Assembly (NCBI GenBank): GCA_940671915.1
Contig: CALNVZ010000174.1
Span: forward strand, 22,676,721-22,740,720
Direction: 5' to 3'
From: Paracentrotus lividus
Taxonomy: Eukaryota; Echinodermata; Echinoidea; Camarodonta; Echinidae
Length of the DNA stretch: 64,000 nt
Shown here: positions 38,701-50,582 of the stretch, in pieces
Position numbering within the stretch: the stretch's first letter is position 1
How the letters are laid out: each line of letters opens with the position of its first letter
Notes under the pieces: model-generated
Database searches by the model: none
Seen by the model: only the letters and a program-made list of their open reading frames with translations
What the model was told of the DNA's origin: nothing
Position numbers and translations under genes: made by a program

Positions 38701-41700
38701 CTATTTGTTCGAAATCCATTTACATCAAATCATGCTATTTTTTAGGTCTAGATACACATTGTACTATTCAGAATGAGTGAACACAATGTTACATTTTTTT
38801 TTTTTGAAGGAGGTCTCTCAGCAACATCTTTTTGATCAGAAATTGTATCCAATTAAATTCTCATCAGCAAAATGTAGAATATCAACATTTTAGCTGAAAA
38901 AGAAAAAAAAATGGAGCTTGTCATCACGTTTTTAAGCAATTTCATGTCTGATGCGCTCTCCACATGAACAAAATTAATGCATATCTCTGGAACACGATTT
39001 TCGGATGTTGCAATTTTGGTCTCAAAAGATGCAATCTTCACTTCAAAGAAAAGTCGTGAAATACAGAGGCCATAGCTTCTTGCATTAAAAATTTATCTTG
39101 AAAATTCTCATGGGAGGGCTAAATTAGCCCCCTGCCCCTCCCCAGCTGATTAACGTTAGTGATTGAACAACATATTTTCTTCTTTGTGTCCTACAGTTTC
39201 TCCCAAGCAAATTGTTCGCTTGTACAGTCGTTTTACAAATCTGGATAAGAGTGACAGAGGCATGCTAAGGTAAGCTATTTTCTATAAGTTTACATATATT
39301 ATATGTAACATTAAAAATCTGCAATTCAATTTTGTATCATTTGAAAGCCCGTTTGTCCGTTTGTATAATGGTACATGTGGGCCTACATTGTACTCTATAT
39401 ATCTGAGGGAATAGTTTTCCTGGTATCGCATCACAATTTGCCATTCAGTTTTGTTTGAAATTTTTACATAGGCCTGTACATATATTATTGGAAGCACATG
39501 TACTACCCATCAAAGCAAATTTCTAATCAAATTTGAGAAGTAAAATTATTCCCTGTGTATAATCATGGAAAATGCCACAATGTAGATTCGTAAAATATTT
39601 GACTCTATTGAAAAGTTGAATATTGCCCAACGAAAGTTTTCTTATATTTTATTTTATATTAGAGGATGGATTTTCTTTATTAATGTTGAGTCAGTTTTGC
39701 ATGAATGGCTATTTCAAATACCAAAATAAAATACAATACAAGATAGAGACTTCTGAATTGATTAATTGAGGCCCAAGTGCTTCATGTATATTTACATTGC
39801 ATTATCCAAAATAATGTTAAAGAAATCTCTTGTTCCCTAATTGAGGAAGTACATCCACTCAAACTCAGAGTACAAATACTGTTGTCTTTTGCTAATGGTA
39901 TGTGTATTATCTTTTGTACCTGAATGACTGGCAAAAATAGTGGTTTGTGGTTTCATACATGTGCAGAAATTACATCCTATTAACCAGGAAGTGAAACACA
40001 CTTATGCACACTTAAAAATACACATTTCGATTAGATACAATATATTGTATGCTGTTCCTACCATTTATAGTGTATCTGGGAAATTGTTTTCCTGGACACA
40101 AGTCTTGAAATATATATGAAATAAACCTGTGACAAAAATGCATATTATTTTTCATGAAAACATGATAGACAATCTGATGCTGACCACATTTTTTTTCTGT
40201 TGAAAAAAAAGGAAAGTTTTTCTCTGGGAAATGTGAACCAAATGCTACATAAACTAATTTGTATTTGAAGACCATTTGCCTACAAACAAAATTGAAGTGA
40301 ACGTAATTATTGAATGATTTAAGGTCAATGGTAATGGCCCATTCCATGAATAGTAACTTTCTGTTCATTTCACCTTAAGATGTTGGCAACTTCATTGAGT
40401 AGTTTATTAGTAATGTTAAAGTCTAATTGAAATAATATATGCTGTTGGTAGCTAGCAGGCAAGCGAATGCTATGTTTATGGTTGTCCTTCTGGCTTGTAC
40501 ATGTATTTACATTTCCATGATCTATTTTCACCAGGGTGGAGGATCTATACCGCATCCCAGAGCTGGTCATCAACCCACTTGGAGAGCGCATCATCCAGAC
40601 TTTCTTCCTGGAATGTGAATCTGATCAAATCAACTTCAGGCAATTCATGAAGACGCTTGGGCTCTTCAGACCTTACAAGAGGAAGCGTGATGGTCTGGAA
40701 GCCATCAACACTAGAGAGAAGAAACTCAAATGTGAGTAGAGAGTGATTTTTAACCTTTTATTTTTGAACCTTCACCTCCGTGTAGATATAAAAAGGAGAA
40801 AGTGTTGAGCTCAGCGGTGTAATGATGGCTTAATATATTTTGATTGTGCTTTCATTCATTTTGATGGTCTTGCACAACAACCACATAGTTTGATCAAGAA
40901 AACTTGTATTTTATTATACATGTAGCTGCCTCGGCCAAGATTTTTTTTTCTTCAAAATACAATTTAGAAATAGTTTTATGATTAGAAATGCATTTAAAGG
41001 GGAAAAATTACAGTTCAACCATTATAGTGACAAACTTATATATTTTTTTAAAGCTTATTCAATAAAAACTGATTAATAGATACCAAGAAAAGCTCATTTT
41101 TCAAGCAAATCATTGACCATTAGCATCTCCAACACATAATTACATATCTTATGAGAATGTGAATTTATGATACTGTATTCAAAATGTTTAAATTGATTTT
41201 AAAGTATGGATTAAATCATTGGCTCTCTGCATAATATATAAATAATTGATAAATTTTTAAAATTGTTATTCCATCAGTTGCCTTCCAAATGTATGATGTG
41301 GATAATGATGGCAGCATAGCCCGGGATGAGCTCTTGGTCCTTCTTCACATGATGGTTGGATCTAACATCACAGAGGAACAGCTTGGTGCTATAGCAGACC
41401 GTACACTCCTCGAGGCAGACTTGGATGAAGATGGTCAAATCTCATTCGATGAATTCGTCAAGGTATGGATTGTTAACAAGTCTAGGAAGCAATATCAGAT
41501 TCAGGACAATCCTCACATTCGAAGAGTTGATATTTAGAGTACATGACACATTTTTGGCTCCAGTTGCCACTCACCTCTCTCCCTTTTTTTTTTTTTTTGT
41601 ATTTCAAAGTGATGAGTCATTCTATTTGACAATTGAATAAGAAGCACACTTGTGGTGATAGTACTGTACTCGCACCTGAAAAAATAATTATGCAGTAAAT

Positions 41701-42054
41701 TTTTCTGTAATTTGTCATTCTCTCTATAATAATTCCTAGATTTTTAATGCAAGTGTTAAAATATCTTGAAGTCATTGATTAAAAAAAAAAAATTGAATAG
41801 ATGCAGAACTAACAAAACCTAACCTGGTGTGCAAAAAAAAAATGGATTCTGGAAGTATGATATGAAAGCAGATGAGGACATGACGATAAACACCTGGTGG
41901 CAATGTTTATTAATCTTCAAAATTGTACAAACTTTTAACCACTTTAAACTCATTGTTTGTTTTTCTCTCCCTCACTCACTGTCACCTTCTCTGCATACAG
42001 GCTCTTGAGAAATCCGATTGTGAACAGATGATGAGCATACGCTTCCTCAACTAG
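35701..42054 (+). CDS. CHP1: Calcineurin B homologous protein 1 (CHP1), complete
   Basis: An EF-hand protein that binds the cytosolic tail of plasma-membrane Na+/H+ exchangers and also acts in vesicle traffic. Five exons: 35701-35767, 39197-39269, 40535-40731, 41278-41462, 42001-42054. All junctions are in frame, 576 bp, 191 residues (human CHP1 is 195). The N-terminus MGSQTSSLL is an N-myristoylation signal. EF-hands 1 and 2 lack calcium-binding loops (NLDKSDRGML at 37-46, then VINPLGERII). EF3 loop DVDNDGSIARDE (119-130) and EF4 loop DLDEDGQISFDE (160-171) are intact. The C-terminus ends in the family MSIRFLN. The region between EF2 and EF3 is basic (RPYKRKRDG). A second start exon lies at 36532. 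Confidence 0.95.
35982..36006 (+). other. Candidate alternative CHP1 first coding exon
   Basis: ATGGCTACTGCCCAGGCC followed by ATGGATG and a GTAATG donor. It is eight codons plus one base, the phase needed to join CHP1 exon 2, and would give a non-myristoylated N-terminus MATAQAMDV. Just upstream is a GC-richer segment with an ETS-like palindrome (ACCCGAAGTTCCGGGT, near 35927) and AGCGGAAGAG. Not supported by any transcript. Confidence 0.3.
36532..36592 (+). pseudogene. Duplicated CHP1 start exon, no donor at the expected place
   Basis: Matches the real first coding exon from the ATG for about 60 bp (MGSQTSSLLQQEEMQELEH against MGSQTSSLLQQEEIEEIQQ). The first 13 codons differ at four positions, all synonymous. 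Homology stops before the place where the true exon has its GTAAGT donor. The next GT donor (near 36690) is in the wrong phase for CHP1 exon 2. Most simply a broken tandem copy; an alternative first exon with an unrecognised donor is possible. Confidence 0.7.
37973..38473. mobile_element. 500-bp MITE (GAGGGTGTGTTCAATGTCC ends)
   Basis: Inverted ends of about 70 bp: GTGTGTTCAATGTCC ... CAACATGAATCATGATAC and the mirror GTATCCTGATTCATGTTGGC ... GGACATTGAACACACTC. Two diverged internal direct repeats (TTCAGTGTC ... AAGCTGATT near 38075 and 38222). In CHP1 intron 1. No coding capacity. Confidence 0.85.
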
Positions 42055-42315
42055 ACTCCTTGAATCTGAGAAATGAATCAAACTATGACTGTAATAATTG
42101 GAGAGTGAACAAAAGTTATGATGCACTAGAATCCAGGATAGTGGCAATGCTTCCCATCTTTACTCTCAATCAATGGAAATGCTGAATGTAAATCAAAGAC
42201 AATGAAGTAATCTGGACATTGGAGTTAACAACCATCACTTGTTTAGTTTATGCAAGCTCTTGGAGCTATAGCTTCTCTGTGCAGCATTCCCAGAGATGAA
42301 CAACTTTTTACCTAC
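42055..42315 (+). other. CHP1 3' UTR, proximal part
   Basis: Follows the CHP1 stop with no repeat boundary. No AATAAA is close by. Hexamers at about 46992 and 47285 are far downstream and lie beyond several repeats, so the transcript end is not determined. Confidence 0.4.
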
Positions 42316-42319
42316 TTTT

Positions 42320-42327
<8 letters not shown>

Positions 42328-42357
<30 letters not shown>

Positions 42358-42446
42358 GGGGGGGGGGGGGGGGGTGGGGGGGGGCGGGGGTTGCATTGCT
42401 CCTATTTTTTTTTATTTATTTTATTTTTTTTTTTTTTTTTGGGGGG
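42328..42446. repeat. Poly(T)/poly(G) low-complexity tract
   Basis: Long T runs followed by G runs, occurring twice. It gives spurious Phe/Gly-rich open frames on the plus strand, and base calls in such runs may be unreliable. Confidence 0.9.
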
Positions 42447-42966
42447 GGCTAATTATGGGTTTATATGTCTTAGTGGCATATCCAGACAGAGGTGTAGGAG
42501 GCATGTGCCCCCTCTTTTTCCAAATCTTGGGTCCCCGGCCTTGCCACATATATGGAATCATGGTTCCGCTCATGGTTGGGCTGTAAGAATCTGTTGCAAT
42601 GTTTTGTTAAATGTACCATAATATTAATAACTAATTGGCTAATCAATTTTTTTCATACAAGATACCAAGGTTTATTATAACATGAATTTTTATGTTGCTG
42701 AATAGGTGTTTGTTAGGATATACCCTGAGAATCAGTAGGGTGTTAAGTTACACACAGTCAATGCTTTATATAGAGTTAAAAGCCTTAATCTCCCTATCAA
42801 AAAGCTATTTAATCTCATCCTTGCTTGCCCTATGCTATCCTGTAGACTAGATGTATGCATCTTATCCAAACTTTCAGGGATCATACACTACCCCTCCCAA
42901 ACTTTACCCTCGGTACAGTCCACTTCCACAACAAACTGCTCTGGACCAAGCCAATTACTTTGTTAA

Positions 42967-43243
42967 CCCTTTAGCACCTAAATGGCCCGAGACCGCTCGC
43001 CAGCTTACTCACTAAACCGCCCCAAACCGCCCATGTTTTATGCATGCTATAGTCATGATAATATAAAAAATATGTGATCAAACATGCCCATACTTGTTGT
43101 GCATTACCCATGGGGTGTGTGCTGCCCGATTCTGCACCAAAAAACATGTTTTACATGTATTTCTTATTGAAACACCCTAATGCAAAACCCTTTCCATTAG
43201 GGAGTAAGCTGACACTTTTCACGCAGTCTCTAGGTGCTTAGGT
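42967..43243. mobile_element. Copy 2 of the TTAA-type dispersed MITE
   Basis: The left end CCCTTTAGCACCTAAATGG follows TTAA (42963-42966). The body runs parallel to 18370-18637 (CAGCTTACTCAC ... TGTTGTGC ... GCAGTCTCTAGGTGC). The right end is decayed. Confidence 0.75.
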
Positions 43244-44198
43244 AAAGAAATATGGTTATTCTGAACAGAAATGCACAAAGACAAACATGCAATGTTTTGA
43301 ACTGGGACTGAGGGTCGCCTCGTCATGACAAAAGTTTGTTGTCAATATAACAGGAATAGACTCTATCCCAATTTAAAGTCATTTTCACATTTTATGTTAA
43401 CCATGCGTTGGCAAACTATTTCTCCTTTATTTCATAAATACAAAGAGACACCATACCTGTGATATGGGCTATAAAATTACTAATAGTTATTATTGATTAA
43501 TTATTATCATTGTTATATTTATTATAATCAATATTATTATTAATGAAAGTATGTTTAACAAAGTACAAAACATTAAAAAAAAACAATGTAGTGAAATTGT
43601 ATTAGAATACAAGCAATATTTCATTTATCATGTGTTGGATGATTATAATTATGTATGGTTAGAGAAAACAGTACTCCACCACATAGATGATTATATTTAT
43701 ATGTGTATTATATGAAGTACATTTCAATCACAATGCACTTTATTGGTTACATACATGTATGAAAAATAGGCAAGTAAAATTTATGAGGCAACATGTCAAT
43801 TTAAGATTAACAATTTGAAAAATCACTTGATAAAACTGCAGAGGAAAAGATTTTGATTTTGAAATCAGTTACTTGTGAATGATGATTTATTATTTTAATA
43901 ACTTCATTGTTATACTCATATTAAGATTTAAATTTCCATTTTCAATTCTGTTTTGTTGTATGTGAATGAACAACTCGCTCCAAATTTCAACACAGAAAAA
44001 TCATAGATCTCATATTGAATCTTCGCTTTCATTTTGTACCTGTATGCGCAATTTACAGGAAACCTGTCTGCAAATAGTTCAAATTAACAATGTCAAGATT
44101 CAGATACGGTGAAATGATCATAAAAATGTGGATGCTCCAAATGAGAAGATGATTAGTCATATGCTGTGCTTTTAGATCTTAAAACAGAAGGTATATAA
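43244..44198. other. Intergenic AT-rich spacer
   Basis: No supported gene or repeat boundary. Short ATTATT-rich simple sequence near 43480-43550. Confidence 0.5.
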
Positions 44199-46781
44199 CA
44201 GGGCCGGCGGAGACGGGGGGGCCTGGGGGGGCCGGGCCCCCCCCACTTTTTTGCCAGAAATTTTAATATTTTCTAAGAGGAAAAAGGGAAAAGAAAGAAA
44301 AAGAAGAACGGGAAGGAGAGGCAAAATGTGTTTAAAATACATTACCTTCGGGTTCATTAGAAGCCATTTTTTTTCTGCTCGCGCATCGCACTCGCAAGGT
44401 TCTCTCAATAAGGCCCATTGACTGATGATCCCTTATGTCCCATATTAGTAAAGTTATGTAAATTTTTCTACTCGCACTTGGCCCTCAATTTATTTTTGTT
44501 AAAATTGAGGTGATCTTGACCCATAGAAGAATTCAAACAAAAAGAAATAAGATGAAAAATGTACGTAAAATATACGATGTCATAAGCCAAAATTTTCAGG
44601 ATTTTGTGTAGGCAAATTCCTCTCAGAAAGACTGATTCCTGACGTCGCAAAGTAAAGTGATGAATATCATTAAACAATCAAATTTCAAAATCTAGAATAC
44701 ACTACCTTCAGTTAATTATAAGTCAAAAGTTTTCGGCTTGCGCTTCGCGCTCGCAAACTTTTCTTCAAAAAGCTAATTGACTGATCCCTGGCGTCCCAAA
44801 TAAGGAATGTTATGTAAAATTTTCTGCTCGCGTTTCGCGCTCGCAATTTATTTTTGTTTAAATGAAGGTGATCGTTATTTAGCTAGTAACAGAATTCAAA
44901 CAAAAATACATAAGAGTAGAGGGGGAAATGTGCGTAAAATATACGGCCTTATTTGTGTCATTATAAGCCAAAATTTTCAGCTCGCGCTTCGCGCTCGCAA
45001 ATTCCTCTCAGAAAGACTAATTCCTGACGTCGCAAAGTGAAGTGATGGATGTCAATTTTCAAAATTTTAAAAATCTAGAATACACTACCTTCAGTTAATT
45101 ATAAGTCAAAATTTTCGGCTCGCGCTCGCAAATTTCTGGACGGGATGTCAATTTTCAAAATGTGTCGAGAACACACTACCTGGCCTTCAGGTCATTATAA
45201 GCCAAAATTTTCGGCTCGCGCTTCGCGCTTGCAAATTTCTCTAGAAAAGTTTATTATACTAGGCTGACCCCTCACTTCGCGCTCGAATATGGTCTGCTCA
45301 AATTTCTCTCAGAAAGACTGACTCCTGACATTGTAAAGTGAAGTGATGGGATGTAAATTTTCAAATTATATGTCTATAATATACCTTCGGTCCGTTAAAC
45401 CAGCATTTTCGGCTCGCGCTTCGCGCTCTCAAAGTTTTCTAAACAAAAAGCTACATTGAGTGATACCTGGCGTCCCAAACATTAATGTTATGTAAAATTT
45501 TCTGCTCGCGTTCGCAATTTATTTTTATTAAAATGAAGGTGATCGTTATCTAGTAAAAGAATTCAAACAAAATACATAAGAGTAGAGGGGGAAATGTGCG
45601 TAAAATATACGGCCTTTGCATCACTGAGAGCCAAAATTTTCACCTCGCGCTTCGCGCTCGCAAATGTGTCTAAGATGGGATGACAATTATCAAAATGTGT
45701 ACGGAATTCACTACCTTCAGGTATAATTATAAGCCAAAATTTTCGGCTTGCGCTACGCGCTCGCAAATGTGTCTCAGATGGGATGACAGTTATCAAAATG
45801 TGTATAGAATACACTACCTTCGGATAATTATAAGCCAAAATTTTCGGCTCGCGCTACGCGCTCGTAAATGTGTCTCAGATGGGATGACAATTATCTAAAT
45901 GTGTACAGAATACACTACCTTCAGGTAATTTAAGCCAAAATTTTCGGCTCGCGCTACGCGCTCGTAAATGTGTCTCAGATGGGATGACAATTATCAAAAT
46001 GTGTACAGAATACACTACCTTCAGGTATAATTATAAGCCAAAGTTTTCGGCTCGCGCTACGCGCTCGCAAATGTGTCTCAGATGGGATGACAGTTATCAA
46101 AATGTGTATAGAATACACTACCTTCGGATAATTATAAGCCAAAATTTTCGGCTCACGCTACGCGCTCGTAGTGTGTCTCAGATGGGATGACAATTATCTA
46201 AATGTGTACGGAATTCACTACCTTCAGGTATAATTATAAGCCAAAATTTTCGGCTCGCGCTACGCGCTCGCAAATGTGTCTCAGATGGGATGACAGTTAT
46301 CAAAATGTGTATAGAATACACTACCTTCGGATAATTATAAGCCAAAATTTTCGGCTCGCGCTACGCGCTCGTAAATGTGTCTCAGATGGGATGACAATTA
46401 TCTAAATGTGTACAGAATACACTACCTTCAGGTAATTTAAGCCAAAATTTTCGGCTCGCGCTACGCGCTCGCAAATGTGTCTCAGATGGGATGACCATTA
46501 TCAAAATGTATACAGAATACACTACCTTCAGGTAATTAAAAGCCAAAATTTTCGGCTCGCGCTACGTACGCGCTCGGAAATTTCTCTAAAAAGTTCATTA
46601 TACTGACCCCTGACTTCGCACTTGAATATGATCTGCTCATTCACAAAGCAAAGGTGCACTTTTTCACATTTCGAACCTCCCCCCCCCCTGTAAAAATCCT
46701 TATTATTCAGGCCTAATATGTTCGCATGAATTTTTCTAAAACTTGTGCCCCCTCACTTTTGAAAACGCTCCGCCGGCCCTG
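44199..46781. mobile_element. hAT-like 2.6 kb non-autonomous element housing a satellite
   Basis: The ends CAGGGCCGGCGGAG and CTCCGCCGGCCCTG are exact inverted repeats, flanked by TATAA on both sides (44194-44198; 46782-46786). CAGGG termini are typical of hAT transposons, whose target duplication is normally 8 bp; only 5 bp match here. Next to each end is a C-rich CCCCC(A/T)CACTTTT word. The inside is almost entirely tandem repeats. No transposase frame is present. Confidence 0.75.
44690..46610. repeat. Tandem satellite, ~104-bp unit with CGCGCTACGCGCTCG core
   Basis: Each unit contains AAGCCAAAATTTTCGGCTCG, the core CGCGCTACGCGCTCG, a GTGTCTCAGATGGGATGAC segment and a GAATACACTACCTTC segment. 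From about 45660 to 46580 the units are regular and nearly identical. Before that (44690-45660) they are diverged, with a TTCG rather than TACG core and longer spacers. Open frames through the array are products of the period. Confidence 0.9.
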
Positions 46782-47606
46782 TATAAGACTGAAATACATT
46801 GAATTCAAGACTCGAGAAGGACATGTGCTTGCGACAAAATGGCCATGAATGGGTTACTATATATAAGTGTGGCTGTATAAAACTTTGATCTTTCTGATAA
46901 TTGGTTTCAATCCTGCATTTTTGGTTTATGTATCACTGTGTCACGTAGAATACATCTGAAATAATCATCTGCAATTATTTGCATTCTCCAATAAAGAATG
47001 TAGCATGTTCTTTGCACACACTACACACAGTTTGATTTCAAAGCATTAGACATTCCTTCGGAGGTACATTAAGCTGCTTTCTGAGATATATAGTATTATT
47101 GGTGGTTATAATGATTATATATGTTAACTAATTTTAAAAACCTGACTGTGACTGTTTTATTCTGTAAGATGTAATTTGTTTGAATATACTTGTATATGAT
47201 TTGTTTTTCTATGTGTACTATTATATGTCATCAAATATTTTATATGACTCATGTATGAATTATGATATAAATAGAGTATAAATTGAATAAAAGATATATA
47301 TAACATGATTTATGAACTAGTAATATGTCCATTCTTTTTGCTGTACATTAGTTCATTATTTTGACTAGTGGTGTGGATATGCCACCACTTTTTAATGGGT
47401 ATTGTATTGAAATTCCAATCATATTTCACTTGTCAAATGAAAATTAATCAGTATAAAATCTTTCAATTGGCCGTTTTCAAAATGTATTTATACTTATGCT
47501 TTGTATCTACAGTCAACCTTGCCTATATAATTCATATCTGTTGGGAATGAAAAAATAGATTCAACTTAGAAAAAATTTGGCTTCTGAAGAGATAAAAAGG
47601 GTAGAC
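46782..47606. other. Intergenic AT-rich spacer with distant polyadenylation hexamers
   Basis: Contains AATAAA near 46992 and 47285. It could be the far end of a long CHP1 3' UTR interrupted by repeats, but nothing proves this. Confidence 0.35.
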
Positions 47607-47608
47607 TA

Positions 47609-48744
47609 CCCAGCAAACACAAAACGTTTTCAGAACGTTTTAAAAACGTTTTATTCAGGTCCCGTAGGTCCTCGTCTGAAATGAACGTTTAGAAAACGTT
47701 TATATAACGTCCAAGTTGGACTTTCAATTTGTGAAAAAACAATGGTTCCAAAAAGAACGTTTTTAAACGTTCTTTGGACGTTACAAAATGGAACGCTTTA
47801 ATTAAAACGTTCACAAAACGTTTTATTTGGAACCCTTTAACTGAACATATTTTATTGCACGTTTATGAACGTTTTTAAATGGTCCAAATAGGACTTTATG
47901 CAAATGACTGGTAATTTGCATATAATACGTTGGACATATGGAAATAAACGTTTTTAATGATTTTTTTTTCTATTTAGCAGTAATTAATTCATGCTTTGGT
48001 GTTTCGTTTTATTGTAATATTGTTCTGAAACACACATAAAGATTAAAAAACACTAATTCAGTATTGGAATGTACTAACATAACAAAAGAAGTAATAACTA
48101 ACCATTACAAACGATACTTTCAATAAACTATAAATTTACTGGAGCAATATATAGAGTTAAATCCAAATGAATCCCACTCAAGTCTGCCCTTTAAGCATGA
48201 TTTTGATTGGAGACACTTCACTCTTAAGTGCCATTCCACAATTTGGCCAAGAGCTTGAGGTGCAAATAATAACATATTTTTATTTATTACATTGTTTACA
48301 TAAGTTTTTAATTGGTTCTCCAAACGTTCCTATAGACATTCTTAAAACGTTTTCTGAACGTTCCAAAGGTTTTCTGGACGTCCGCAGAACGTTTTTTGGA
48401 ACGTTTTAAAGGTTTTCTGGACGTCCGCAGAACGTCCATGGAACGTTCCAAAGGTTTTTTAAAGGTTTTCTGGACGTCCGTAGAACGTCCACAGAACGTT
48501 GTAAAAGGTTTTTGGACTTTTATAAGGTTCCAAAGGTTTTCTACAGGTCCTTAAATTTTTTCGAAAGGTTCTTTTGGGTTTTTTAAACGTTTAGAAAACG
48601 TTTTCTAAACGTCCATTTGGAACGTTTTATTAACGTCCAAAACCTTCCACAAAAGGACGTTTTCTAAACGTTTTGACAAAACGTCCATAGAACGAACTTG
48701 GAACGTTCTTAAAACGTTCAGAGAACGTCCAATTGTTAGCTGGG
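47609..48744. mobile_element. 1.1 kb element with CCCAGC ends and AACGTT-packed arms
   Basis: Flanked by TA on both sides. Ends CCCAGCAAACA and the complement CCCAGCTAACA. The left arm (to about 47950) and right arm (from about 48320) are crowded with AACGTT, AAACGTTTT and GGACGT words. The roughly 370-bp core between them has none. No coding frame. TA flanks suggest a Tc1/mariner-like or related non-autonomous element; I do not recognise the family with certainty. Confidence 0.8.
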
Positions 48745-50400
48745 TATAAAGAGAAGAAGTTTGACTTGTCTGTATTTCCAAATGCGTAAGGAAGAACTTT
48801 TCCTTTCACAGGCTCTAATAGAATTAATCATAATGTAGATTACACACATAATGCGTTTTTAGGTTGGACATATTACTATATTAATGAAAATTAATTCAAT
48901 ATAGGAAAGAAATTTGCATGAATAAACTATAAATTATGAATCAAATAAAAACACTGAATATTTTAGTACAACCGAAAAATGCTGGTTATGACGAACCAGT
49001 CCGTTTGAGGACAATATACCCCTACTTGCATCTCTATTAGTTCTCTTTTCCAAGTGTGACCAGGGACGTGAGAGGAGACCCTGGTGTGACAAACACCACA
49101 AGCAAGATATGTATCTAAACATTCCTTGACCTCGGTCCAAACAGTGGTCACCCAAGGTCACAGCAGGGGGCCACACGCGGTGGCAATATTGATTTAGATG
49201 TCTCGATCTCCCATGTGTTGTGTATGCAAATTCGATAATTTTTTTTTTTTTTCATGGTTCTTCATAAAAGAATGGGTCAATTCGATAGAGGCATGTATGA
49301 ACATAATTATGTTTGATGATATATCGACCGCACAGATGAAATGATTACTATTCCTCTGAAAAAGTGTATCAATACATTTTTATTAGTTTTTTTATTCTCG
49401 TACTTTCCTTATTCCGAGGTCGATTTTCTTCGTTCGAAATTGAAAACGAATTAACATTGGATTTCTAAATATAATATGCCTTTGAAAACTTGAAAAATAT
49501 CAAATACAATCATTTCATTCCGATGAGCCAGTTACAGGCAGAGCTACTCTTACGTAATATCACAGCTGTTGTTTATCATTTAACCCTGGCTCAACGTTCA
49601 GGCTAGCCGGCAGAGTTGAAAAGGTAGATAACAGGGATTACCTGGCCATGCAGAGTCGATAGTGCTTGGAAATGAATATCTTGGAGTTTCAAACAAGGTT
49701 TTTTGATAGGGGGGTCTATTACCTGAGCTCAGCTCTGGAACTCAGGTCGGCTTGCACAAGGGTTGATGTAATGTAACTAGATAAGAGTATTCTTTTATAT
49801 AAGTGCAGTTCAAAATTAGTTAAGTCATGGAAATAGCCTCTGGTCCTGGCCGAACACTTTGACCTTTCCCCTTTTATGAAGTATGTGAATGAACATTCAG
49901 ATAAAAGTTTAATCAATAAAGCAACATTCTTATTCTACCCCCCCCCCAAAAAAAAAAAAAAAAAAAGAAAAGAAAAAAAGAAAACAGTGTTTAGTATAAA
50001 CAGGCTTACATAGATAAAAGAAATGGAAAATTTTTAGTTGACAATGATCAAACTGAGAATATATAATTTCACATCAATAAAAATGTGATCATGATACTTT
50101 TTCAAAAGTTTGGGGAGAAAATAAGCCCTGTTTTATGATATACCCTGTATTCGATCAAAAGGGATTTTATCATTCTTTGACTTAATTCTATTCATTTTTT
50201 ATCTTTATAGAGACCCCATGACCATTTGTTTTTTTTTTATTTTGAACATTTGATACTGAGCCTAGAATAAGAGGAATCCAAACGTAAACCTATGATATGC
50301 CCTTCTAAATCTTAAGAAATCCAAAAGAAATAGCTTCATCTTTCTACTTGAATAAAAATATTCGTTATAATAATTAAAATGAGTTTGATCGAGTCTGGTC
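48745..50400. other. Intergenic spacer upstream of RNF8
   Basis: AT-rich with a poly(C)/poly(A) run at 49936-49966. No supported gene. Confidence 0.5.
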
Positions 50401-50582
50401 TTTATAGACTACGTACGTGCATGGTTCGGGCGCGCTCGCTCTCCGCTTGTTGCATGCCAAAAGGGCCACCAAACCAGCGGTAGCACAGCCTATCCTATGC
50501 CTGAATCTTTGGCGTGAAGTATGCTGCATGCATGCTATCTATCTAGCGTGCGCTGCGCGTGTATATAGCGCTACTTCCAAAA
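50401..50582 (+). promoter_or_regulatory. RNF8 promoter / 5' UTR
   Basis: CpG-richer than its surroundings (GTTCGGGCGCGCTCGCTC near 50423). It ends in an ETS-like ACTTCC and a YY1-like AAAATGATGGCGGG that overlaps the start codon, an arrangement usual for housekeeping genes. Confidence 0.5.

Noticed and set aside
42250..42621. Phe- and Gly-rich open frames
   Set aside because: Poly(T) and poly(G) runs; no family features.
45680..46405. Repeated open frames (WDDSYQNVYRIHYLR and similar) that look like a repeat protein
   Set aside because: They come from the ~104-bp satellite period; no start context, splice signals or family match, and frames shift between units.
45660..46600. Regular repeats resembling a CRISPR array
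   Set aside because: Units are similar over their full length with no unique spacers, and the genome is eukaryotic.
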